The notes under the pieces are model-generated. The model was not told the DNA's origin. It searched no databases and saw nothing but the letters and a program-made list of their open reading frames with translations. A stretch of 64,000 bases of DNA, from the NCBI GenBank assembly GCA_024692565.1, contig JAILMN010000010.1, positions 124,001 through 188,000 on the forward strand, given 5' to 3'. Shown one piece after another: positions 8,163 to 17,788 of this stretch. A program made the position numbers and the translations under genes. Position 1 is the stretch's first letter. Each line of letters opens with the position of its first letter. Source of the stretch: Paludibacteraceae bacterium (lineage in GTDB: Bacteria; Bacteroidota; Bacteroidia; Bacteroidales; Paludibacteraceae).

Positions 8163-9505
8163 AAACATTCCATATAGGCGGAGTTCATCCGCGTGATAAC
8201 AAACAATTCTCTGCTCATCAGCCTATTGTAGAGTGCCCGCTGCCGAAGCAGGCTATTATTCCGTTGGTGCAACATATCGGTGCGCCGACGCAGGCTGTGG
8301 TAGAAGTAGGAGCGAAAGTGAAAGTGGGCGAATTGCTGGCGAAGGCCGGTGGTTTCGTTAGTGCGAATATCTGTTCGCCGGTTAGCGGTACGGTGACCAA
8401 GATCGGTGATTGGACAGACGCTTGGGGTGCTCCGGGGCAAGCTATTTTCATTGATGTAGAAGGTGATGATTGGTTGCCTGAAATCAACCGCACGCCGGAC
8501 TTGGAGCGTCAGTGTACGCTGGAGCCGAAAGCGATTATCGACAAGATCGCTGCGGCCGGTATCGTAGGTCTGGGCGGTGCTTGTTTCCCGACGCATGTGA
8601 AGTTGTTGCCTCCTCCGGGTAAGAAAGCGGACGTGCTGATTGTCAACGGAGTAGAGTGCGAGCCGTACTTGACGTGTGACCATCAGTTGATGTTGGAGCA
8701 CGGCGAGGAGATCATCATAGGTATCAAGATATTGATGAAGGCGTTGGGTGTTCAGCGTGCGATTATCGGTATCGAGAACAATAAGAAAGATGCAATCGAG
8801 CACATGCAAACGCTGGCGCAGAGTCAGTTGGGCATCGAAGTGCTGCCGCTGAGGCTGAAATATCCGCAGGGCGGTGAGAAGCAACTGATTGATGCTTGTA
8901 TCGGTCGTCAGGTGCCGAGCGGTGCGCTGCCGATCGAGGTGGGTGCTGTGGTGGACAATGTAGCTACGGTGTATGCAATCTATGAGGCGGTGCAGAAAAA
9001 TAAACCGCTTGTGAGTCGTGTGATGACGGTGACGGGTAAGCACGTTTCGAAACCGGGTAATTACTTGGTTCGTTTCGGTACGCCGATCGATGAGGTGATT
9101 GAGTTCGCAGGCGGTGTGCCGGTAGGTACAGGTAAGGTGATCGGCGGCGGTCCGATGATGGGCCGTGCGATGGATCATACGGAGAACATGCCGGCTAACA
9201 AACGTCTGAGCGGTCTGCTGTTCCTGGATGAGAAAGAGAGTATCCGTCCGGAGGAGGAGAACTGCATCCGTTGCGGTAAGTGCGTGCAGGCTTGTCCGAT
9301 GGGCTTGGAGCCGTACCTGCTGAGCCGCATGGCGGAGTTGGAGATGTGGGACGAGTTGGAGAAACACGACATCATGGATTGTATCGATTGCGGATGCTGC
9401 GTGTTCACTTGTCCGGCGCATCGTCGTCTGCTCGACGGTATCCGTCCGGGTAAAGCGAAAGTGGGAGGTATTTTGCGTGAGCGTGCCGCTGCCGAGAAAA
9501 AATAA
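8159..9505 (+). CDS. rnfC: Rnf complex subunit C
   Basis: The 448 aa peripheral subunit of the ion-pumping ferredoxin:NAD+ oxidoreductase carries the NADH/FMN site. An N-terminal barrel-sandwich domain is followed by the flavin/NAD-binding part (GLGGACFPTHVKL, VNGVECEPYLTCD). Two 4Fe-4S motifs follow, CIRCGKCVQACP (about residue 368) and CIDCGCCVFTCP (about 407). The length is normal, without the long Lys/Ala tail of some proteobacterial forms. It overlaps rnfB by 4 bp. With RnfB shortened, these two clusters are the only ferredoxin-type pair in the operon. Confidence 0.95.
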   Translation: MKTFHIGGVHPRDNKQFSAHQPIVECPLPKQAIIPLVQHIGAPTQAVVEVGAKVKVGELLAKAGGFVSANICSPVSGTVTKIGDWTDAWGAPGQAIFIDVEGDDWLPEINRTPDLERQCTLEPKAIIDKIAAAGIVGLGGACFPTHVKLLPPPGKKADVLIVNGVECEPYLTCDHQLMLEHGEEIIIGIKILMKALGVQRAIIGIENNKKDAIEHMQTLAQSQLGIEVLPLRLKYPQGGEKQLIDACIGRQVPSGALPIEVGAVVDNVATVYAIYEAVQKNKPLVSRVMTVTGKHVSKPGNYLVRFGTPIDEVIEFAGGVPVGTGKVIGGGPMMGRAMDHTENMPANKRLSGLLFLDEKESIRPEEENCIRCGKCVQACPMGLEPYLLSRMAELEMWDELEKHDIMDCIDCGCCVFTCPAHRRLLDGIRPGKAKVGGILRERAAAEKK

Positions 9506-9540
9506 ATCTCAAATGTAAAATATAAAATATAAAATATAAA

Positions 9541-10527
9541 ATGAAAAATTTTATAGTTTCTCCGGCGCCGCATGCGCATAGTGGTGACAGCGTTCGTCGG
9601 AATATGCTCTTGGTGATTCTGGCGCTGCTGCCGGCTTATGCGGTTTCGGTGTTGGAGTTCGGTTGGGGCGCTTTGATCACAGCGGCTATCAGTGTAGCGG
9701 CTTGTGTGCTGACGGAATGGCTGGTCAGTCGATTCCTGCTCAAAGAGCAACGTCTGTCTATCGGCGATTTGTCGGCTGTGCTGACGGGTCTGCTGCTGGC
9801 ATTTAACTTACCGTCTAACATCGATTGGTGGATCGTTCTGATTGGCGCGGTGGTAGCGATCGGTGTAGGGAAGATGACGTTCGGCGGTCTGGGTCAGAAC
9901 CCCTTCAACCCGGCGTTGGTGGGACGTGTGTTCCTGTTGGTTTCTTTCCCTGCGCAAATGACCACTTGGCCGCTGGCGAAAGGGTTTGAGACGAGCTACG
10001 TGGATGCACAGACAGGGGCTACGCCGTTGTATTATCTGAAGCACATGATGAAGACGGGTGACCTGAGTGTGATGGATCAACTGCCGGCACTGAAAGATGC
10101 GTTCTTGGGTGCGATGGGCGGTAGTCTCGGTGAGGTATGCGCCTTGGCGCTGATCATCGGTGGTCTGTTCCTCATCTGCACGCGTGTCATCACATGGCAT
10201 ATACCGGTAAGTATCATCGCTACGGTTGCGTTGTTCGCATGGATCGCTACGCCGGCAGGTATGGAGCCGGGTACGTTCATCGCTTATCAGCTGTTGAGCG
10301 GCGGTCTGATGCTCGGTGCGTTCTTTATGGCGACCGATTATGTGACGAGTCCGATGACGGCATGGGGTAAGATTCTCTTCGGTATCGGCATCGGTTTCAT
10401 CATGATGGTGATCCGTACCTGGGGTTCGTATCCGGAAGGTATGTCGTTCGCAATCCTGATCATGAATGCGTGCGTGCCGTTGTTGAATAAATTCCGTCCG
10501 CAGCGTTTCGGCGAGAAGAGAAAATAA
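9541..10527 (+). CDS. rnfD: Rnf complex subunit D
   Basis: The 328 aa integral membrane subunit is homologous to NqrB, with about nine or ten hydrophobic helices. The TGATP motif near residue 160 (DAQTGATPLYYL) holds the threonine that carries covalent FMN in this family. The GQNPFNPALVGRVFL signature is also present. It follows rnfC after a 35 bp spacer made of repeats of TAAAATA, one of several such AT-rich spacers in the window. Confidence 0.95.
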   Translation: MKNFIVSPAPHAHSGDSVRRNMLLVILALLPAYAVSVLEFGWGALITAAISVAACVLTEWLVSRFLLKEQRLSIGDLSAVLTGLLLAFNLPSNIDWWIVLIGAVVAIGVGKMTFGGLGQNPFNPALVGRVFLLVSFPAQMTTWPLAKGFETSYVDAQTGATPLYYLKHMMKTGDLSVMDQLPALKDAFLGAMGGSLGEVCALALIIGGLFLICTRVITWHIPVSIIATVALFAWIATPAGMEPGTFIAYQLLSGGLMLGAFFMATDYVTSPMTAWGKILFGIGIGFIMMVIRTWGSYPEGMSFAILIMNACVPLLNKFRPQRFGEKRK

Positions 10528-10532
10528 GGAGG
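10526..10532 (+). promoter_or_regulatory. Strong Shine-Dalgarno (AAGGAGG) for rnfG
   Basis: AAGGAGG lies 6 bp before the rnfG ATG. Bacteroidota rarely use extended Shine-Dalgarno sequences, so this one is notable and settles the start codon. Confidence 0.7.
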
Positions 10533-10538
10533 TTAGCT

Positions 10539-11111
10539 ATGGAAAAGTTACAAAGTTCGTTTAAGAATATGGTGCTGAGCCTGGTTATCATTTCGGTGGT
10601 AGCAGCAGGTGCGCTGGCAGGCGTGTATATCTTGACGCTGGAAGCCATCAATGCGCAGAAATTGGCGAAGCAGGAAGCGGCTAAACAGGCTGTTTTGGCG
10701 GGTCATGAAGATGGCGTAGCGATAGAGACGGCGGTGGACGGTTTCGGTGGTCAATTCCGCGTGATGGTGGGTTTTGATGCCGAAGGCAATATCTTGGGTT
10801 ACGAGATTCTGGAGCACCAGGAGACGCCGGGTCTGGGTTCGCATATGGAACATTGGTTCAAGAATGCCGAAAAGCCGAATCAGAATATCATCGGTCGCAA
10901 AGCCGGTCAGTTGACAGTCAGCAAAGACGGCGGCGATGTGGATGCTATCACGGCTGCTACGATATCGAGTCGTGCGTTCCTCAAGGCCGTCAATCAGGCT
11001 TATGCGGAGCATTTTGGAGTAGAGGCGCATACGGGTGCCAGCCAACTGCATAAAGAGGCGAAAACCGAAGAGGTGGTAATTATCGAAGAAACGGAGGTAA
11101 GCAATGAGTAA
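10539..11111 (+). CDS. rnfG: Rnf complex subunit G (FMN-binding)
   Basis: The 190 aa protein has one N-terminal membrane helix and a periplasmic FMN-binding domain. The ITAATISS segment (about residues 133-140) matches the [S/T]xAT motif to which FMN is covalently linked; the second position is Ala where Gly is more usual. The sequence ETPGLGSHME is the other family signature. A glutamate-rich tail follows. It overlaps rnfE by 8 bp. Confidence 0.93.
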   Translation: MEKLQSSFKNMVLSLVIISVVAAGALAGVYILTLEAINAQKLAKQEAAKQAVLAGHEDGVAIETAVDGFGGQFRVMVGFDAEGNILGYEILEHQETPGLGSHMEHWFKNAEKPNQNIIGRKAGQLTVSKDGGDVDAITAATISSRAFLKAVNQAYAEHFGVEAHTGASQLHKEAKTEEVVIIEETEVSNE

Positions 11112-11694
11112 TGCATTAAAAACATTCACCAACGGACTTCTCAAGGAGAATCCGACGTTTGTGTTGGTGCTCGGTATGTGTCCGACCTTGGCGACGACGA
11201 CCAGTGCTATCAACGGTATGAGTATGGGTCTGGCGACGATGTTCGTGCTCGTTTGCTCGAATGTGGTTATTTCGCTGCTCAAGAATTTGATCCCGGACAA
11301 GGTGCGAATCCCTGCGTTCATCGTAGTGATAGCTACCTTCGTGACGCTGGTGCAGTTGCTCATGCAGGCTTATGTGCCGGCAATATACGATGTGCTGGGT
11401 CTGTTCATTCCGCTGATTGTGGTGAACTGTATCGTGCTCGGTCGTGCGGAAGCTTTTGCGGCGAAGAATAGTGTCGGATTGAGTGCATTGGACGGTCTGG
11501 GCATGGGTCTCGGATTCACGCTGGCGCTGACGGTTTTGGGTGCTATCCGTGAGTTACTCGGAACCGGTGCTTGCTTCGGCTTCCACATCTTCCCGGATAA
11601 CTACGGCGCATTGATTTTTGTCCTTGCCCCAGGTGCGTTCATCGCATTGGCATACCTGATGGCGATTATTAACAAAGCCCAAAAGAAATCGTAA
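11104..11694 (+). CDS. rnfE: Rnf complex subunit E
   Basis: The 196 aa membrane protein has six helices, homologous to NqrD. It carries NPTFVLVLGMCPTLA near the N-terminus and IVVNCIVLGRAEAFA in the middle, the paired half-site cysteines that in Rnf/Nqr coordinate an iron-sulfur cluster within the membrane together with RnfA. It is followed by a 30 bp spacer built from repeats of TAAATCG before rnfA. Confidence 0.94.
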   Translation: MSNALKTFTNGLLKENPTFVLVLGMCPTLATTTSAINGMSMGLATMFVLVCSNVVISLLKNLIPDKVRIPAFIVVIATFVTLVQLLMQAYVPAIYDVLGLFIPLIVVNCIVLGRAEAFAAKNSVGLSALDGLGMGLGFTLALTVLGAIRELLGTGACFGFHIFPDNYGALIFVLAPGAFIALAYLMAIINKAQKKS

Positions 11695-11724
11695 ATCGTA
11701 AATCGTTAAATCGTAAATATAATC

Positions 11725-12318
11725 ATGGTCTATTTCTTGATTTTTATCTCTGCGATATTCGTCAATAATATCGTTTTGAGCCAGTTTTTGGGCATTTGTC
11801 CGTTTCTGGGAGTAAGTAAGAAGATCGATACCGCGATGGGTATGAGTGCGGCGGTTGTGTTCGTGCTCACGCTTGCGACGGTGGTCACATATCTGTTGCA
11901 GATGTTGCTGGTTGCGTGGGGCTTGGAGTTCCTGCAGACCATCCTTTTCATCCTTATCATCGCGGCGCTGGTGCAGATGATTGAGATCATTCTGAAAAAG
12001 ATCAGCCCGTCGCTGTATCAGGCGCTGGGTGTGTTCCTGCCGCTGATTACGACCAACTGCTGTATCCTCGGTGTAGCGATTTTGGTTGCTAACGGCACGG
12101 AGAAGTTGCCGATGGGCGCTGAGCACGGGATGCTGACCGGTACGCTGTTTGCGTTCGCTACGGCGCTTGGCTTCGGTTTGGCACTGATCCTTTTCGCAGG
12201 TCTGCGCGAGCAGTTGGCGATGAATAAGGTGCCGAAAGCGATGCAAGGCACGCCGATTGCTCTCCTCACCGCCGGCCTCCTCGCCATGGCCTTCATGGGC
12301 TTCAGCGGAGTGGTATAA
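11725..12318 (+). CDS. rnfA: Rnf complex subunit A
   Basis: The 197 aa six-helix membrane protein is the paralogue of RnfE and homologous to NqrE. The signatures LSQFLGICPFLGVSK and LITTNCCILGVA provide the opposing cysteines of the intramembrane iron-sulfur cluster. It is the last gene of the operon and is followed directly by a hairpin terminator. The operon order is rseC-B-C-D-G-E-A. Confidence 0.94.
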   Translation: MVYFLIFISAIFVNNIVLSQFLGICPFLGVSKKIDTAMGMSAAVVFVLTLATVVTYLLQMLLVAWGLEFLQTILFILIIAALVQMIEIILKKISPSLYQALGVFLPLITTNCCILGVAILVANGTEKLPMGAEHGMLTGTLFAFATALGFGLALILFAGLREQLAMNKVPKAMQGTPIALLTAGLLAMAFMGFSGVV

Positions 12319-12320
12319 AA

Positions 12321-12347
12321 AACAGGGCACACGCCCTGTTTTCTTTT
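12321..12347 (+). terminator. Terminator of the rnf operon
   Basis: AACAGGGC-ACAC-GCCCTGTT is followed by TTCTTTT, 3 bp after the rnfA stop. The same hairpin, inverted, occurs at 40744-40768 as part of a longer duplicated segment. Confidence 0.9.
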
Positions 12348-12478
12348 GCTCAGTCTAACAAAAATTTTTTTTATGTTTTCTCCTTCGGAGAGCTATTACC
12401 GCTATTGGCGGTATTTTTATTGTTTTTTTCTATATAATAAATATTTAAGGAACGCACGTGCGAGTGCATATGCGCACG
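12321..12478 (-). repeat. Interspersed intergenic repeat, copy 1 (inverted relative to copies 2 and 3)
   Basis: Reading leftward this shares a long near-identical block with 40606-40765: an alternating purine-pyrimidine GC-rich stretch, GTTCCTTAAATATTTATTATATAGAAAAAAACAATAAAAATA (quoted in parts), a short variable block, the hairpin CTCTCCGAAGGAG, and then the CAGGGC terminator. In this copy the variable block itself forms a hairpin (ACCGCcaataGCGGT). It overlaps the last codons of the small gene at 12417. Confidence 0.85.
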
Positions 12479-12995
12479 CGAGAGCCATCATCGGCCACAA
12501 CACATCGCCTAGCGGAGTAGCCCACGGATCGTCAGGATTTTCCGGTCCCGGGTCGCCACCACCACTATTGCCGCCGCCAATCTTACGCGGACCGCCTGCT
12601 GCAGATACAGATCCTCCTGCAGAACCGCCTCCGCCTGCTGCCACAGAGCTGTAGCGGCTACCGCTGGACATCAATCCGCCGGCTGAAGCACCGCCGCTGA
12701 AGCCGCCTCCGGACATTCCGCTTCCGCTTTTCAGACGCGAAGTGCTGGTGAACATCGGCGAAGCACTGCTGCCGCTGCTACTACTCATCGTTGTCTTACG
12801 TGTACTCTTCACCGCTACCGGTGTTATCGAACGTCCGGAACGGGACTGCAAACCGCCTGAGCTCACTTGTCCCGGTGCGCTGACGACGATATCTTCCGCC
12901 ATCTGCGTGCCGGGTTGTGAGGCAAAGCTCTGAGCGTTTCCGCTCAAGAAGCTTGCCATCGCCAGCGCTATCAATAAATATCTCAATGTTTTCAT
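12417..12995 (-). CDS. Small exported protein with C-terminal PLGD-helix-basic tail (cassette 1)
   Basis: The 192 aa protein has a signal peptide (MKTLRYLLIALAMASFLSGNAQ), a low-complexity Ser/Gly-rich middle and a proline/acidic stretch. Its C-terminus has three parts: PLGDVLWP, a hydrophobic helix (MMALACAYALARAF) and basic residues (YRKKQ). That architecture resembles C-terminal sorting signals such as PEP-CTERM or PID-CTERM, but I recognise no named family. The 40217 protein is a clear paralogue (MKTLRYLLI, PLGDV-WP). Only 2 bp separate it from the giant gene upstream, so the two are one transcription unit. A role in anchoring or export of the giant is inference. Confidence 0.75.
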   Translation of the reverse strand: MKTLRYLLIALAMASFLSGNAQSFASQPGTQMAEDIVVSAPGQVSSGGLQSRSGRSITPVAVKSTRKTTMSSSSGSSASPMFTSTSRLKSGSGMSGGGFSGGASAGGLMSSGSRYSSVAAGGGGSAGGSVSAAGGPRKIGGGNSGGGDPGPENPDDPWATPLGDVLWPMMALACAYALARAFLKYLLYRKKQ

Positions 12996-12997
12996 GA

Positions 12998-15900
12998 TTA
13001 CCTCACTTTCCGTCCTGTTGCGTCATAAATCACTCCATTCCGCAGAATATAGAGTTGGTTACGATAGATGAATTTCATCGGCTGCTCGCTATTCAGGTTG
13101 ATGTCTTGCAAATCGGTAGGCGTCTCTTCTTCATCTTTCAGCACCACACGAATTGTGAATCGCGTCTCGTTATAAAGCGCCTCGTCGCTCTCAAACTCAT
13201 AATTGCCTTTCAGCAAGTCAAAGTCAGTCACACTCTCCACATGATCCGTCAGCAGCACCTCTTTGACGCAAGTCAATTTCGATGCACTCGTGTTGAGATA
13301 GAATGTGTAGGTTCCGCTTGCCGGAGCACGATAACCCATTGTCACTGCCCCTGCGGCACGGCTCTCCGTCATCTCCTCAAACGCCAGACGAGTTTCGCCG
13401 TTCAGCAACCATACTTTCGGCTTATCGGTTGACGAACCGAAGGTCTTCTCCGAATCGTCAAAATCGATCTCGTCGGTGTATGCATCGCTCACGAACAATC
13501 CCGTACGGTCTTCGTTGACGCCTTCCGTTATCTCCACCTGCACATATCCCGAACGCGGATCAGCGGTTCGCAACATGGCCGGTGCCTTCTTTACTCGGCT
13601 GGTGTTCGCAAACTCCAACGTACCGCTTCCGCCACCTGCCGTCTCTTGGAAGAAGAACGGGAAGAATGGCTTCAGTTCGGTCTCCGATGCTACATATTGG
13701 TCATAATCCGAACCACTTACAGCAGACATGACGGTGATATACTTAGTCGCTCCGTCTGCCCATTTATAGGTGCCGTCCCAATGCGCTGCATCCGGATTCT
13801 TCTGCAACTGCTGATGACCGATGTCGCTTTTCCATGTGGACATAAACGGATTACCCACAAAGTTCCAACCTACGTTGTTTGCGGTCACCGTGCGCGGATT
13901 TGCATTGTAGCCGGAAATACCGTGAGCCGTCGTGCTAACCGACTTCGTTGCCTCGCCGCTACCGTTGAAAGCACTATTGCCCAACGGGAAACGAATGATA
14001 GACAACGGGCGGTTACGAACTCTCGCATCATCCGAAACACCTTGTCTCGGACGAGCGGCGATAATGTATCCTATACCGGCATTGAAGTTCGAACCTTCAT
14101 ACCAAGCCCAACTCGTCGCACTCGCATCAGCAGCGCGTAATGCACCATTATAATACTTAACCCATACGGGGAAGTCGTCAACGCCCGCTTCGTCGGTTAC
14201 CTTATTCAATGCAATGGTATAAGGCAAGCAGAACTGATAGTACTTATAGTTCTGGATGTAGTAGTCATAGATAATCTTACCACTACCATTGAAATTGATA
14301 TTTCCGTTCACATACACTTCCGGAGTGTTATATTCAGAGGTGTTCAGCCAACTATGACCGCCGCGAACATATACTTGTTGTTTAGCGCCGAGGCTATATC
14401 CATCCAATATCAACTTACCGCCCGGATATACATAAATGTTCGCAAAGTCCGTATGATCTGCTTTTGCTTGGTCGGCTGTCAGCTTTCCGTTCTTCAAAAT
14501 GACGATGTCGCAACTTGCGCAAACTTCATCTGTTAATGCTGTGCGGTAACCGGAACTTACAGAAGAGCCGCTTACCAATATCGGCTTGCGAATCAGGCAT
14601 CCCTTCGATGCGTCTGATGCGTCTTCTATCTGCATCACCTCGCAGTCGTTGCTGCTCAGCGACAGACCTTCCACTTTCCAAAGGTCACTACCCGTACCGA
14701 TAGCCGTTAACGTCTTCGCGGCAGATGTTACGCCGCCCAAAGTTACTTTGACACTCGAAGGAGCAGTTACGTCACTCGGGAAACGCAGCACCATACTCGT
14801 CGTGCCCCATTCCATCACTTCTGCTTTCAAATCCGTCAGCACGGTCTGGATAGGCAACAGGAAGATATCTTGGTTGGCTCCCGAAGCGTACATACCCCAT
14901 TTGCCAGAAGAAGTACTATAGCCAAGCACTAAATTGCTGGTGTGAGTTGTATTACTATTTGTTACAGTATAATGTACCAGATCTGTAGATACCAACTTCC
15001 ATTCATAGAATAGATTATTTACTGAATTTGCAGCATTAGTTGCAGTAGCTCCAGTGTTAATTTGTGTCTTTGTCGCATCAGAAGTTGATTGATTCAATAC
15101 TTTACTTGTTTGGCTACTGAGGAAATGAATTGCCTCTCCGTTGTTTGCATAACGCGAGTTCGTGGTAGGTAATCCTAAGAGACTATACTCGCTGGTGTTC
15201 AGCGCAACCGAAGCCTTTGTCGGCGTCATAGTGTTATCCACGCGGATTGGTATAGCATCTTGCGTGCTCATTCCTGAGATTCGAGCCGTCAACGCTACCC
15301 ATTCGCTTCCCGCTTTCGCTGCAATAACGAACTGATCCGGCAAACAGCGACCGGTCACCAAATTATTGAATGTTCTGTTCTGACCGTGGCATGTTACTCT
15401 GATCGTTGGATGCACAAAACTCTCATCCACGTAGGCAGAAGGTGCATAGGCTACCACTATTTTCGTCGTTGCCAGATCGCCGCTAGCATTGGTTTGCAGC
15501 ACACTACCGGTAATTTGCGTTCCGTCTGTCTTATAGAAAAGCAAATCTGTTCCGGAAAGTGTAACATCTTGCGTAGCATCGGCCGCAGCGCCGTCCACTG
15601 TCAGATCCAGCGTACGTATGGCTTTCACTTTCTGCCCGGCTGCTGATGTGATATACAGCGGTGTGGATGTACCATCCGTTTGTGTAAGCGTTATATCTAT
15701 CTCCGGTTCACAGAACGCACGTAAGTCACCATAGAGATATGCACTAACGGTCACATTGTAATTTGGCATCGTGAATGAGTTCGAAGTTACAGTTACCTTC
15801 GTACTCTCTTCGCCTGTCTTATACACATTCCAGCCTGCCCATGCGTATGGCGCCATTGCATCTCCGTGTGTCAGCGTCACTACCGTTCCAGGTGTAACCA

Positions 15901-17770
15901 ATGTGCTACCACCTTCTGCAACAGACGGAGTGGTTGCACTGATATCCACATTAGCTACACTCGCTACCGCCAACGTACGTTGCTGCGTCCATTTCGCGTA
16001 GAATGTCACATCTGCCGCGGTGGATATAAGAGCCATGTTGGCATAGTTAGTGCCACTTACGCCATCCGCATTTGTGTTCCAACCGTTAAATACATAACCA
16101 TCTCTGGTAAACGTGTTATTGCGTGTAGTTGTAGCAACGTTGCGTCTAATTATTTGATCCGCCATCGAACCGCTTCCACCATTCGCATTATATTGTACTT
16201 TTTGCAGTATGATTTCAGTGGAACTAGAACTATATTGATATGAACCGCTGGCATAACCATTTTTTCCATATGCGCGAACGAAATACGAGGTGTTCGTGGC
16301 AAAGGATCCTGTTAGATTCCCATCAAATGCAGCATCTGTTCCGGATGTTTTGACTTGCACCTTATTATTGCTTGTAGTAGGATCTGTAGAGGTGTTCCAT
16401 ACAAATCCGGCATCTGTCCATTCGCAGTTTGCCCCTACAACAAGGCCGGAAACGGTCACAGGTATACTGCTTAGTGTGAACGTTGCACCATCTTTTGCCG
16501 AGGCATTTGCCATTGTGGGGTTAGTGCTGCACTCAACTGGAGCGCATAATGTTCGATAACTGCTGGCACTATACGTGGCTGGCGTATAAAGGACAATAGA
16601 CAGATCTTTGATGAAAACACGATTCTCCGCAGTTCCTGTGAATGTGAGAGTGGTTGATGAAGAGCCGCCGGTGAGTGTAGTTGATACTTCTTGCCAGACA
16701 GTGTACGTCTCGTAAGGAGCCGTAAATTGGGTTTTCCCTAGAGTACCTGAGCTAGCAGAAAGTGTAACTTTTCCAGACTCATCATCGTCCCATGCCTTAA
16801 TCTTAAAGGTAATCGTAGCCGCAGCACTTGTTAATGATGATAAGGCAGACGTTGTTGCGACGCCTGCAGAACTACTGGATGATAAACGGAGACTTCCTTG
16901 TCCTCCATAACAATACAAATTGAGAGACGACCAACCGCTACGTGATGAAACGACTCCCGTTCCAGAGATATTTAAATCATCAGAGAATACATTAGTTTCC
17001 GAAGCAGGGGTGAGTTGCTCGGCAAATACAGCATAATATACAGCATCTCCTGTCAACGTTACCTCTCCGTTAAATAAGTCTGCAGGAGCTGTTGATGGTG
17101 TTGCTCCTATTTCTGTAGCAGTCCAACCGACAAATTTCAAGCTGCTACAATCTCCACCTAACGCCCCATTAGAAACTGCAGGAGGAGTGCTTGCAGCAAC
17201 GCCTGTTTCCGATTTTGTAGTAGACTCACCGACATGCCATTCTACGTCATATGTTGGGGCTAAAGAGATGCTAATAGTACCCAATCCCACGTTTCCGGAA
17301 CTTTTTAATGTGTATATAAATTTTATATACCTGGTTGAGGGTTTTAAGGTATGCTCTTTTGCTGTAGCAGACCCGGCAAGAGTTGTATGAACTGCAACGT
17401 CTGTATAGGTACCATCATCTGCAGACTCTTGTACCTTAAATGTTCCGCCGCTGAAACTATTACCCATAATTTTATATGACAATGTTCCTGGGGCATTAGC
17501 CAGTTGAATCGTCATATAATCCCCGGTACCATCGAACTTAAGTTTCACACCCGAAGTTCCATAATCGGTACCAAGGCCACTTTTTGTGCAACCTAACTCA
17601 GGGGTATAAGCCGAATATCCATCGTCCGCTCCCCAAGCATGAGGAAGTGACAATGGTGTAAATGCTCCCCACGCGTGCGCGCACGTTCCTAACAGCATTA
17701 AGAACAAGCAAATATATTTCGAATAGTTTTTCATAACTTTGTTATTTTGCAAATTAAAAACTCTTTTCAT
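12998..17770 (-). CDS. Giant secreted multidomain repeat protein (cassette 1)
   Basis: The 1590 aa protein has a signal peptide ending in AHAWGA. The better start may be the internal Met 13 (MKNYSKYICLFLMLLG, at 17734). The N-terminal half has beta-sandwich modules and InlB-type repeats (VQYNANGGSGSM...FNGWNTNADG...TFYAKW). The C-terminal ~900 residues are homologous to the 32647 protein (SGTDLLFYK, YPGGKLILDG, a VRGGHSWL segment, GWNFVGNPFMS). It ends in FIYRNQLYILRNGVIYDATG, a variant of the short C-terminal domains seen on T9SS cargo. A surface or secreted adhesin-like role is likely. It lies 18 bp after the 1101 aa gene and 2 bp before the small gene. Confidence 0.75.
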   Translation of the reverse strand: MKRVFNLQNNKVMKNYSKYICLFLMLLGTCAHAWGAFTPLSLPHAWGADDGYSAYTPELGCTKSGLGTDYGTSGVKLKFDGTGDYMTIQLANAPGTLSYKIMGNSFSGGTFKVQESADDGTYTDVAVHTTLAGSATAKEHTLKPSTRYIKFIYTLKSSGNVGLGTISISLAPTYDVEWHVGESTTKSETGVAASTPPAVSNGALGGDCSSLKFVGWTATEIGATPSTAPADLFNGEVTLTGDAVYYAVFAEQLTPASETNVFSDDLNISGTGVVSSRSGWSSLNLYCYGGQGSLRLSSSSSAGVATTSALSSLTSAAATITFKIKAWDDDESGKVTLSASSGTLGKTQFTAPYETYTVWQEVSTTLTGGSSSTTLTFTGTAENRVFIKDLSIVLYTPATYSASSYRTLCAPVECSTNPTMANASAKDGATFTLSSIPVTVSGLVVGANCEWTDAGFVWNTSTDPTTSNNKVQVKTSGTDAAFDGNLTGSFATNTSYFVRAYGKNGYASGSYQYSSSSTEIILQKVQYNANGGSGSMADQIIRRNVATTTRNNTFTRDGYVFNGWNTNADGVSGTNYANMALISTAADVTFYAKWTQQRTLAVASVANVDISATTPSVAEGGSTLVTPGTVVTLTHGDAMAPYAWAGWNVYKTGEESTKVTVTSNSFTMPNYNVTVSAYLYGDLRAFCEPEIDITLTQTDGTSTPLYITSAAGQKVKAIRTLDLTVDGAAADATQDVTLSGTDLLFYKTDGTQITGSVLQTNASGDLATTKIVVAYAPSAYVDESFVHPTIRVTCHGQNRTFNNLVTGRCLPDQFVIAAKAGSEWVALTARISGMSTQDAIPIRVDNTMTPTKASVALNTSEYSLLGLPTTNSRYANNGEAIHFLSSQTSKVLNQSTSDATKTQINTGATATNAANSVNNLFYEWKLVSTDLVHYTVTNSNTTHTSNLVLGYSTSSGKWGMYASGANQDIFLLPIQTVLTDLKAEVMEWGTTSMVLRFPSDVTAPSSVKVTLGGVTSAAKTLTAIGTGSDLWKVEGLSLSSNDCEVMQIEDASDASKGCLIRKPILVSGSSVSSGYRTALTDEVCASCDIVILKNGKLTADQAKADHTDFANIYVYPGGKLILDGYSLGAKQQVYVRGGHSWLNTSEYNTPEVYVNGNINFNGSGKIIYDYYIQNYKYYQFCLPYTIALNKVTDEAGVDDFPVWVKYYNGALRAADASATSWAWYEGSNFNAGIGYIIAARPRQGVSDDARVRNRPLSIIRFPLGNSAFNGSGEATKSVSTTAHGISGYNANPRTVTANNVGWNFVGNPFMSTWKSDIGHQQLQKNPDAAHWDGTYKWADGATKYITVMSAVSGSDYDQYVASETELKPFFPFFFQETAGGGSGTLEFANTSRVKKAPAMLRTADPRSGYVQVEITEGVNEDRTGLFVSDAYTDEIDFDDSEKTFGSSTDKPKVWLLNGETRLAFEEMTESRAAGAVTMGYRAPASGTYTFYLNTSASKLTCVKEVLLTDHVESVTDFDLLKGNYEFESDEALYNETRFTIRVVLKDEEETPTDLQDINLNSEQPMKFIYRNQLYILRNGVIYDATGRKVR

Positions 17771-17788
17771 ATCTGTTTGCCCTTTCTA

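Noticed and set aside
7652-9421. 589 aa minus-strand ORF opposite rseC-rnfC
   Set aside because: It is His/Arg/Thr-rich antisense of a well-supported operon and shows no domain signature.
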